IMG/VR virus record: IMGVR_UViG_3300034105_001614
Coordinates: 1 to 35,154 of that record
DNA length: 35,154 bases
Direction: 5' to 3' (one strand)
Origin: a virus
The notes below the pieces were generated by a model. That model saw nothing but the letters and a program-made list of their open reading frames with translations. It ran no database searches and was not told the origin of the DNA. The position numbers and the translations under genes are program-made. This document shows, piece after piece, positions 8,701 to 15,956 of this stretch. Position 1 is the stretch's first letter. Each line of letters starts with the position of its first letter.

Positions 8701-10302
8701 CTACATCTTAATGTAGAAGTAGAGACTCAGCGTGGGGGGCTGAACGGTAAATGGAGTTCCGTTTCCAACGCTGCTGTGCGCCGGAAGAGTGTGATTATGG
8801 TTTGGTTGAGTACTCATAGTGTTAATTGAATGAGTATGAGTTGCCGATGTTCCGATTGAATGGAAATGATTATCGGCGTTAGTTACCGTGATGTTGGCCG
8901 TACCAAACATTGAGTGGGCCTCAGGACGAGTCCTGTAAGTGTGGCTTGAGTCCGTAAAAGGAAGGTCCATACAACTATCGTGATGATCACCGGGGAAGGT
9001 AGCGACGATAGGGAAGCCGCCTTCCCAGTAATGCCAATGTCCTGAATCACTAGCAGTATGACCGTGGGCACCAGCGTCGCCAGTTCCACCGGTATGTCCA
9101 CTAGTGGTATGGGTGTGTGCGCCATCTCCGGCTGTAGTTCCCGTGTGAGCATGAGTACCAGCATCGCCGGTAGTGGTCCCAGTACGGTGGCTATGGGCCG
9201 GAAGGTTGGTCGTAGTAAGAGTTACTGAAGACTGACCAGTTCCGTCAACTACGGTCCCGTGAGTAGAACCGATAGTTCCGTTAGTGATGCTTCCACCACC
9301 AACAGGAGTACGACCCTTCATATCGGGAAGAGTGATATTGCTACCCGATACCCATTCAGGGAACAAATCAGGCAGGTTTCCCGCTGCCGATGTAGCGATG
9401 GTGCCGCCAATGAGCGGAAGCCACCCCGGCATACGGTCAGGGGCTACTAGAGACTGGATGACAGAACCGGACGGAAGGTTGGGCTGGAGGGAAGTCCACT
9501 CCTTAGAACCGAGAGGGTCTAACTTAACTACGCTGATATCACCATTGGTGTTATTAACGTATACGTCACCGATGTCTTTAGTGCTAGCGCTAGGACGTGA
9601 ACTACCCCAGTCGATTGTCTCTGTGGTGATTACGTCTTTACCAGCAACCGTGGCTGAGGTAGTAGCCGTGAGGATTCCAGCCGATAGTTCACCAGCGGTA
9701 AGCAACTTACCTGCACTAGAACGCTCAAGGCTGACATCGGTAACTCCCGCTCCATTTCCCCAAGAGATCTTGCCGCTTCCATCGATACTTACCTTGATGT
9801 ATGCGCCAGTGCTATCAAGGTTTTTAAGGATCATCGGAGAGTTAACGCCAATGACCTCAGTCTGAAGGAAGTTACGCTTATCAATGATATGCGTAGACCC
9901 ACTACCACCCGAGGCGGGGATAAATACAGCCGCAAGCACCGTCATAGTGCTTGTAACGTCGGGGAATACAGGGTTAGCAGCAGGCGTACCTGCCACTACC
10001 GCAAACGGGGACGATAGGCTCGTGTCGTAAACGATTAGATCGAAACGAGCGAGTGCAGCGGAAGAGGAGACGGAAAGACCGAGACTTCCAGCAAGTGTAT
10101 ATAACTGACCTGCAACAACTAGCAGATTTGGTCCACTCTCAACGGCCACGGAGTAGCCGCTAATAGTGACACCACATCCAGTGATAACACCGTATTGGTT
10201 ATTACCAAGGATCAGGAAATCTCCCTGATCCGGTTGGGATGTCTGAAAGTCAGGAGCGAACGTATCAGCATTTGGGATACGGAACCCATTACGAAGGGCC
10301 AT
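8701..10302 (-). CDS. Tail fibre with His-rich C-terminal collar domain
   Basis: A 533-aa protein. The N-terminal third has the fibre/baseplate pattern RFDLIVYDT, then a GTPAANPVFPD turn and a final DKR. The C-terminal 240 residues form a tail-collar domain (QSLVAPDRMPGWLPLIGG, DMKGRTPVGGG) into which a His-rich stretch is inserted. That stretch contains eight HxH motifs: HSH, HAH, HTH, HGH, HWH, HFH, HTH and HNH. In known phage fibres such motifs bind a line of metal ions along the trimer axis, so the tip is probably metal-stabilised. The SD is TAGGAG, with 9-10 bases to the ATG. It ends LSLYFYIKM, the usual last strand. Confidence 0.82.
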   Translation of the reverse strand: MALRNGFRIPNADTFAPDFQTSQPDQGDFLILGNNQYGVITGCGVTISGYSVAVESGPNLLVVAGQLYTLAGSLGLSVSSSAALARFDLIVYDTSLSSPFAVVAGTPAANPVFPDVTSTMTVLAAVFIPASGGSGSTHIIDKRNFLQTEVIGVNSPMILKNLDSTGAYIKVSIDGSGKISWGNGAGVTDVSLERSSAGKLLTAGELSAGILTATTSATVAGKDVITTETIDWGSSRPSASTKDIGDVYVNNTNGDISVVKLDPLGSKEWTSLQPNLPSGSVIQSLVAPDRMPGWLPLIGGTIATSAAGNLPDLFPEWVSGSNITLPDMKGRTPVGGGSITNGTIGSTHGTVVDGTGQSSVTLTTTNLPAHSHRTGTTTGDAGTHAHTGTTAGDGAHTHTTSGHTGGTGDAGAHGHTASDSGHWHYWEGGFPIVATFPGDHHDSCMDLPFTDSSHTYRTRPEAHSMFGTANITVTNADNHFHSIGTSATHTHSINTMSTQPNHNHTLPAHSSVGNGTPFTVQPPTLSLYFYIKM

Positions 10303-10324
10303 TTGGAATTGCTCCTAAATTAGA

Positions 10325-11608
10325 TCAGTCAACAAGGACAGTAACGGTACCCTTAACGTCAACCTGACCATCCTTGTCAGTTGCGGTAATGGTGTAAGTT
10401 CCGGGGGTGGCGTAGGTGTGGCTCAGGTCAAAGTAAGTGTCTTGACCATCACAGTCGGACCAACCGAACACGGTCACATAAGCGTAGACACCGTTCGGGG
10501 CGATAGTGATGCCATTGGCGTTAGCACCGACGTATTCAAAATCTTCAATGGTTTCCGTGTTGATGTCGATGTAGTACACGTCACCATTTCCATGAGTAAC
10601 GTATGCAATATCGTCCTCATCGACCGCAATGGCCCACGGATAGTCCTCAGTAAGAACAAGATCAATAATTTCAAATGGGTCTGTGTCAATGATAACTACA
10701 CCGGCCTCACCGTTAAGTGCAACGGCAAGACGAGTTCCGGCGGCGTTCTTTGCAATACCGAACGGGTAATCGTGAGCGACAGCAGTGGGTCCAACTTCAA
10801 TATTAGTGTAATCAACGAGGGTAGTAGCGTCGCTGTCAATGGCTGCAACCTGACCGAGTTCCCAAAGAGTGACGTAGAAAATGCTACCGTCATTGGAGAA
10901 CACTCCACGCATAGGCTCTGATCCGGCAACAGGGAATTCCAAGAAGCGATCAACTTCATCCGTAGCGGTATCAATGATATAGATGGAATCATCCTCGGCG
11001 CAGGTGACCCAAAGTTCGGTACCGGCAGGGTTAATGACAACACCGGTCGGGTAAGCACCTACAGTAATTTCCTTGATAACTTCCCGCTTATCGGTGTCAA
11101 TGACGAACACCTTGTCATCGTCGCCCTCTGTAGTTTGGCCAGAAGCAACGTAGACCTTACTACCGTCAGAGGTAGCAGTAATACCCCATACATAATAGTT
11201 GTTGGGGATAGCGATCTCGTCTAGGACCTTCTTGGTTTGAAGATTCACAACACTAATACGACCGACTGGGTTGCCACTTTGTTCACCAGCCTGAGGCTGA
11301 GTGACGTAGGCGGTCTTGTTATCGGGAAGGATAGCCATCTCATACGGGTTCGGATCATTGAACATGAACGGAACATCGACGACCTTGTTGCTGGTCTTAA
11401 TACGGGAGAGTGCACCACCCACTACCACGTCCTCTGTAGCAGTACTGTCACCCCAGTTAACGGTGTAGACGTTAGGAACCTGAAGGTTGTCAAACGTATA
11501 GGAACCGCTCCAGTCCTCAAGGACTGTGTTGGTACCTTCTTCGTCAGGAATGTCTACTACGCCGTCTCGGGCATTCATAGAAAGATAGTGGATGGTTGCA
11601 ATACCCAT
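10325..11608 (-). CDS. YVTN-type beta-propeller nested in a PKD-like domain
   Basis: A 427-aa protein. Residues about 70-380 are repeated propeller blades of the YVTN type, each with a P(T/F)G(V/I) turn and a strand such as VFVIDTDKREVIKEI. The N-terminal part ends YTVNWGDSTATE and the C-terminal part starts FDLSHTYATPGTYTITATD. Joined, these make a normal PKD-domain core (WGD, then HTY..PGTYT), so the propeller appears inserted into a PKD loop. Such folds bind sugars or proteins on cell surfaces. It lies between the capsid and fibre genes and has a good SD (AAGGAG), so it is a candidate capsid-surface or adsorption protein. Confidence 0.75.
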   Translation of the reverse strand: MGIATIHYLSMNARDGVVDIPDEEGTNTVLEDWSGSYTFDNLQVPNVYTVNWGDSTATEDVVVGGALSRIKTSNKVVDVPFMFNDPNPYEMAILPDNKTAYVTQPQAGEQSGNPVGRISVVNLQTKKVLDEIAIPNNYYVWGITATSDGSKVYVASGQTTEGDDDKVFVIDTDKREVIKEITVGAYPTGVVINPAGTELWVTCAEDDSIYIIDTATDEVDRFLEFPVAGSEPMRGVFSNDGSIFYVTLWELGQVAAIDSDATTLVDYTNIEVGPTAVAHDYPFGIAKNAAGTRLAVALNGEAGVVIIDTDPFEIIDLVLTEDYPWAIAVDEDDIAYVTHGNGDVYYIDINTETIEDFEYVGANANGITIAPNGVYAYVTVFGWSDCDGQDTYFDLSHTYATPGTYTITATDKDGQVDVKGTVTVLVD

Positions 11609-11620
11609 GGGGGTGGCTCC

Positions 11621-11932
11621 TTAGTGCCAAACCTTGCCGAGACTCTCAAGTTCTGCGGCAATGTAAATCGGGACTCGGTAGCGATTACCTTGTTCAAAGG
11701 TGTATCGCTCTGTTCGACCAGCGGCAACGTAAGACATGTCTTCGATGGCTTCGTTAACACGGATCACGACCGTCGGAACTCCACCCTCAGTGCGGGCAGT
11801 GCTAGCGATTGGGTCAACTTCGACTTCGGGGAGGGGAGACGTAGTCATAACATTGGAAAGAGTTCCAATGCCCCCTTCAATTTCCTCATTACGTTCGTCG
11901 TTCTGAGGCTTTACTGGCTTCGGTGCAGGCAC
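11621..11932 (-). CDS. Small virion-operon protein, 103 aa
   Basis: I chose the GTG at 11932 because GGAGAA lies eight bases upstream. An alternative GTG at 11992 would run back through a strong hairpin and a promoter. The product starts MPAPKPVKPQNDERNEEIEG, a disordered charged head. It continues into a compact beta-rich part (VPTVVIRVNEAIEDMSYVAA, then ERYTFEQGNRYRVP). The family is not recognised. By position directly after the capsid gene it may be a head completion or decoration protein. Confidence 0.65.
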   Translation of the reverse strand: MPAPKPVKPQNDERNEEIEGGIGTLSNVMTTSPLPEVEVDPIASTARTEGGVPTVVIRVNEAIEDMSYVAAGRTERYTFEQGNRYRVPIYIAAELESLGKVWH

Positions 11933-11982
11933 GGTTTGTTCTCCTATGAAAGGTTCGATACTGATTGATACTGCTTCTATGT

Positions 11983-11993
11983 AGTATCGCACA
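11983..11993 (-). promoter_or_regulatory. Extended -10 promoter TGTGCGATACT after the capsid gene
   Basis: The minus strand reads TGTGCGATACT, matching the island promoters (TGTGAGATACT, TGTGCGATAAT). Here the sixth base after the box is not followed by ATG, so the transcript should have a leader of about 45 bases to the GTG at 11932. Confidence 0.45.
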
Positions 11994-11995
11994 TA

Positions 11996-12020
11996 GGGGC
12001 GGGCCTTGACGACCCGCCCC
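11996..12020 (-). terminator. GC-rich hairpin after the major capsid gene
   Basis: GGGGCGGG at 11996-12003 pairs perfectly with CCCGCCCC at 12013-12020 around a nine-base loop. No U-run follows, so it may be a partial terminator, an RNA-end stabiliser or an attenuator that sets capsid mRNA above tail mRNA. Confidence 0.55.
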
Positions 12021-12052
12021 CATATCCGACAGATAACTCGGGGTACTGAAGA

Positions 12053-13321
12053 TCAGCCGTTGGTGACGATCTTGCAGACTGCCGAATCGGTGATGAGGCC
12101 AAAGCCCCAAATGCTGTACCACGCAAGGGCGTGCTCACGACCGAAGTCAAGAACGCCACCATCACGGAGTTCCACCGGGAGAGAGATTGCATGACCGAAT
12201 GCATTGTCACCAAGCATAAGGGCTTCAAACTGCTCTGTGTCCGGGGTAACCGTGAAGTCTGAGGGCCAGTATTCATCCCAAGCCGGGGTCGCAACTGCGC
12301 CCGGTTCGGCACCTGAACCCGGTGAATCCTCAATCGTGGCAGCGCTAACGTCAGCACCATCGGTCTGCGAGTCGGTACCACGCCATGCGGCGGGGGTACC
12401 ATCGTCGTAAGCGGTGTTGATGAAGTCAGCCGGATCAGCCAGCGGACGACCAACCTGCGTCGTTTCGATGAAGACAACGTCGTACAGACGGCCAATTTCA
12501 CCAAGCATGAAGTTACCGGGAGCGGCATACTTCGAAACTTCGATGAATTCTGGCGTGTCACGCAATTGACGGCTCTGTGACGGGTGGATGAAGCAGACAT
12601 ACGTCTCGCCAAGGCGAGGAATGTTCTTGCTTGAAAGTTCAAGCACTGCATCCTTGACCGCATGCGGGGTGAGGAAGAAGCCGCCGGAACCAATGGTACC
12701 GGAAGCGCCTTGAACGCCCTTGTTGTAGATGCCGTAGCCGGAGGTCAGGTCGGTCGGGGCCTTGTAGCCGTAAACCTTGCTGGTTGCCGACTGAAGCGTC
12801 TGACGTGCCTGCGTGTCCATGTAAAGCGCCATGTTACGTCCGAGAAGACGTGAAGCCGAAGCCATAACGTCATCGAACGAAGCGTTGAGGAGAAGTTCCG
12901 AAACGGCAATAGCGAAACCGTGTTCAGCAACCGTAATACGGTACTGCTGAGCGGTAATGCCATAGGTCTTCATACGGATACCTTCAACCAGCGGACCCGA
13001 AGGGATCGGAAGGTTGTTGTAACGCATGAAGTTAACCGTGAGACCCGGCATAACGCCGAGTTCGGTCTTCTTTACGGCAAACTGTTCAAACCGGAGAACC
13101 GGCATGGCCTGAAAGAGGATCTCCTTCGACCAAACAGTTTGAATCGCAGGACCCATGAGGGAGGTACCGGAAGTGATACCTGCACCATAGCCACCTGTGA
13201 TATTTGCACCTGCACCGGCTGTATCGTATCCGGCGGGAGCGCCGAATGCCGAACCGGCAACGCCACCAGCGACACGGTTAGTGCCGGTGATAGCAGACCC
13301 ATCGGGGATCTGAAAAGCCAT
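12053..13321 (-). CDS. Major capsid protein, N4gp56-like
   Basis: A 422-aa protein. The sequence follows the N4gp56/P22-like coat pattern: a Gly-rich head, VWSKEILFQAMPVLRFEQFA, then TVNFMRYNNLP, LVEGI, the helix SASRLLGRNMALYMD, IPRLGETYVCFIHPSQSRQL and EIGRLYDVVFIET. An acidic, Gly/Ser-rich insert of about 60 residues lies near 306-365. The ATG has the strongest SD in the window (TAGGAGGA), as expected for the most abundant virion protein. It follows the scaffold gene directly. The assembled shell has the HK97 fold by family knowledge. Confidence 0.88.
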   Translation of the reverse strand: MAFQIPDGSAITGTNRVAGGVAGSAFGAPAGYDTAGAGANITGGYGAGITSGTSLMGPAIQTVWSKEILFQAMPVLRFEQFAVKKTELGVMPGLTVNFMRYNNLPIPSGPLVEGIRMKTYGITAQQYRITVAEHGFAIAVSELLLNASFDDVMASASRLLGRNMALYMDTQARQTLQSATSKVYGYKAPTDLTSGYGIYNKGVQGASGTIGSGGFFLTPHAVKDAVLELSSKNIPRLGETYVCFIHPSQSRQLRDTPEFIEVSKYAAPGNFMLGEIGRLYDVVFIETTQVGRPLADPADFINTAYDDGTPAAWRGTDSQTDGADVSAATIEDSPGSGAEPGAVATPAWDEYWPSDFTVTPDTEQFEALMLGDNAFGHAISLPVELRDGGVLDFGREHALAWYSIWGFGLITDSAVCKIVTNG

Positions 13322-13373
13322 TAGAAAGTCCTCCTATGGACTGGCTTGGTTAATAGGGTTTTACTTCTTCTGC

Positions 13374-14198
13374 TTAACCTCGGTACTGACGGCCAGCAGC
13401 GTTCAGAAGGCTCGCCCGATACTTTTTATACGTTTCCATATCCATTGTCCTGATATCATCAGGACTGATCGATTCGTACGTCTGCATTTGCTCCAATGGC
13501 CCCACAGGAGGAGCCGTCGGAGACGCTCCCCTCATAGCCTGCCGCTGAGTCGAAGCCGAAGCCTCAAATTGACCCATAATTGCAGCAGTCCGTGACTTCA
13601 TCTCTTCGATGAAGCCATCGATTTCTTGCTCTGAGTTCCCAGTAATGAGATCTCGGAGTTCAGGAATGATGTACTCGGATTCTTGAGCAATCCGCTCCTG
13701 TCGATACTGTTCAAGTTCAGTAAATCGACGTTCACGTTCAAAGACTGCCCGGTCCTGCTCGTAACGACCTTCAAGTTCTGAAAAGCGGTTTGTCCACTCT
13801 TCTTCTTTACGTTGAAGGAGATCACGAGTTTCCATTTTCTCTTCTTCTTCGCGACGAGCCTTTTCGGTCTCAGCGTCAAGTTCCGCAATGCGAGCGGCTT
13901 CCGCTGCTTCACGTTCCTTTTGGATGGCCTTCAACTGCTCGTCCATGGTCTGAATGCGCCCGTAAAGTTTATCTTTTTCCTCACGGCGAACTCGTTCAAG
14001 ATCCTCGTCGGTATAAAAACGAGCGTCTGCTTCGGTGCGTGCGACGTTTTGTTCAACTTCCGGTAGGCTGTGCGCCAGCGGATTACCTGCAAGAGTTTCA
14101 TTCTGAACTTCAGCCCATGTGGCAGAAGTACGGACTGGCTCTTTAGGATCGGTTCCAACAAAGAAACCGTCGTTTGCTTCTGATACTTCCTGCGACAT
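13374..14198 (-). CDS. Capsid scaffolding protein
   Basis: A 274-aa protein. Residues about 55-200 are a Glu/Lys/Arg-rich coiled coil (ERVRREEKDKLYGRIQTMDE), and the C-terminus is helical (MDMETYKKYRASLLNAAGRQ). This composition and the place between portal and major capsid genes match phage scaffolds, which shape the procapsid and then leave. No serine-protease motif is fused to it. An SD (AGAAGGAAAC) precedes the ATG, and a promoter with TATATC is about 60 bases upstream. Confidence 0.78.
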   Translation of the reverse strand: MSQEVSEANDGFFVGTDPKEPVRTSATWAEVQNETLAGNPLAHSLPEVEQNVARTEADARFYTDEDLERVRREEKDKLYGRIQTMDEQLKAIQKEREAAEAARIAELDAETEKARREEEEKMETRDLLQRKEEEWTNRFSELEGRYEQDRAVFERERRFTELEQYRQERIAQESEYIIPELRDLITGNSEQEIDGFIEEMKSRTAAIMGQFEASASTQRQAMRGASPTAPPVGPLEQMQTYESISPDDIRTMDMETYKKYRASLLNAAGRQYRG

Positions 14199-14255
14199 GA
14201 GATTTGTTTCCTTCTACGGTGGTTTGTCCAATTACTGCTGTTTGTTACCTATATA

Positions 14256-14266
14256 GATATACCATA
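14256..14266 (-). promoter_or_regulatory. Extended -10 promoter TATGGTATATC before the scaffold
   Basis: The minus strand reads TATGGTATATC in the 92-base gap between portal and scaffold. The TATGG extension is the same as at 29501-29511. It would give scaffold and capsid their own transcript with a leader of about 50 bases. Confidence 0.4.
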
Positions 14267-14291
14267 CTTTGCGGCATATCATAGCAAACCC

Positions 14292-15941
14292 TTAACTCTC
14301 TTCGAAGGTTTCACGCTGAGGAGGCTCTTGGCCGTATGCCCTTTGCATGATTTCCATCGCTAAATTGGGGTCTACACCGGGTGCCATCTGACCATCTCCC
14401 ATATCCTGACCGGGGAGCATCAGAGGCTGACCATCAGGAGTCATACCTGTGGCCTGAATAATAAACTGGGATGCCTGAGCCTGAATGAGGTTAAGAGCCG
14501 CCTGCTCTTTCATGTCCTCCATCATCTCGTCGTTGATCTCAGCCATCTTTTGTTCAGCGAACATGTCACCCAAATCCCTAAGAGCGCCACGTTTAGACTC
14601 AAGACCCATAGACATACGAGCCTGAATTTCATTGATCTTGATAAGAACATCAACCGGAAGAGGTTCGGGCCAATGAACAGTCGTCTGATACGTCACCGGA
14701 TCGTTTGGATCTAACTGGTCATATTGTCCAAGACGAAGCGGCACAGTAGAGACATAAGGGTTATAAACCATTGATTCAGGTTCTTTAATAGCAGCATGCA
14801 TGATGACCAGTTCATTGATCCGCTTGAAAAGGCGGGTGTACTGAGTCTTCTTAAGCCCATACTTCTGCATTAGAGGCTGATACTGCACCGCAAGGGCAGT
14901 TCCGCTGGTATTGCTAATCGGCTGCATTTGACCAAGGGCCTGAGCAGGAACGCCCGTCATTTCGTGCATGGCCTGCTTGACCAGTTCCATGTATCCCATG
15001 ATTCCAGCGAAGTTGGTCTCCATGGAAAGGTTTTGGATCTTGGCATCCTTAGAGCCAATGGTCCATACCTTCTTGGGACCCTTTTCAAGGTTTGATGCCT
15101 TAGCGCCGATGATCACCGTCACGGGAGAACCGTGGTAGTTGATGATCTCGCTGACCTCAGTGGCCTTCTCGTTGAATTCACGGTTGAGACTGATGATATC
15201 CGTGATATCCGCTAGGCCCCAAGGAGAGGACGCTACAGGGATGTTCTGAGTGTAAGCGATAGGAATCTCGCCAAGCGGATTCGGTCGCTGATCAATTCGC
15301 TCGTCATTGATGTATTCCTCAATGAAATCTTCAGTCAGGATCTCCGTATAGGTGAATACCTGACGAGCGCCATCAGAAGCAGTACCCCAGAACTTGTACT
15401 TCAGTTTGAAACGGATCAAACGAGTACGGTCATGCGGATGCCATTCGGGGAAACAGAAGGCAGGGTTGAGAGGAAGGATTCGGAACTTACCGGGTCGTGG
15501 GCGACCGATTGAATCAACGAACGGTTCCTCGTATGCAACCTTTACAAAAACGTCTCCCGAGACCGACCCGTGTTGTCCCATTTCCCATAGAGTTGTCTGC
15601 TTGTCGTTATCATGTTCCCAAGCACGCTTAAGAAGATACGGGATAACCCCTTGGGTGGCCTCAGGAGAACCAAATTCTACGCCCTTACCAAAGGTGAAGT
15701 TGACCAAGTAGTCAGAAAACGCCTTGACGTAGTTGAAAGAAAGTTGTGCTTCACCGAGTTCACGGCGGTACGCCCAGTGATGGCCTAGATACCAAGCCCA
15801 GTTACTCGCATAGCGGTTAAGGCGAGGACCATGGACCTCAAACTCTTCGTCCGCAAGTTCCACCAACCCGAGTGGGCTAATGGCAATAGTAAGATCGCTC
15901 GCTGCCGCACGGTATGAGGGAGGATAAAAGTTAAGGGACAT
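14292..15941 (-). CDS. Portal protein
   Basis: A 549-aa protein. The series NYVKAFSDYLVNFTFGKGVE, then a Trp/Phe-rich stem region, GEIPIAYTQNIP, LADITDIISLNREFNEKATE, MHEMTGVPAQALGQMQP and NTSGTALAVQYQPLMQKYGL is typical of SPP1/gp6-like portals. The long helix with MTGVP corresponds to the stem and crown. Residues 440-500 are helical, and the last 60 are Met/Gln/Pro-rich and flexible. In the virion twelve copies form the DNA entry channel. Its place between terminase and scaffold supports the call. Confidence 0.9.
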   Translation of the reverse strand: MSLNFYPPSYRAAASDLTIAISPLGLVELADEEFEVHGPRLNRYASNWAWYLGHHWAYRRELGEAQLSFNYVKAFSDYLVNFTFGKGVEFGSPEATQGVIPYLLKRAWEHDNDKQTTLWEMGQHGSVSGDVFVKVAYEEPFVDSIGRPRPGKFRILPLNPAFCFPEWHPHDRTRLIRFKLKYKFWGTASDGARQVFTYTEILTEDFIEEYINDERIDQRPNPLGEIPIAYTQNIPVASSPWGLADITDIISLNREFNEKATEVSEIINYHGSPVTVIIGAKASNLEKGPKKVWTIGSKDAKIQNLSMETNFAGIMGYMELVKQAMHEMTGVPAQALGQMQPISNTSGTALAVQYQPLMQKYGLKKTQYTRLFKRINELVIMHAAIKEPESMVYNPYVSTVPLRLGQYDQLDPNDPVTYQTTVHWPEPLPVDVLIKINEIQARMSMGLESKRGALRDLGDMFAEQKMAEINDEMMEDMKEQAALNLIQAQASQFIIQATGMTPDGQPLMLPGQDMGDGQMAPGVDPNLAMEIMQRAYGQEPPQRETFEES

Positions 15942-15956
15942 AGTTCGGTTACTCTA

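Noticed and set aside
9284-9865. A 193-aa plus-strand frame
   Set aside because: It is antisense to the His-rich fibre gene, with low-complexity composition.
11237-11968. A 243-aa plus-strand frame over the propeller gene and its neighbour
   Set aside because: It lies antisense to two well-supported genes, has no SD or promoter and shows no domain.
11977-12693. A 238-aa frame on the minus strand over the capsid gene
   Set aside because: It is a second frame of the clearly recognised capsid gene, rich in Arg/Ser/Pro, with no SD.
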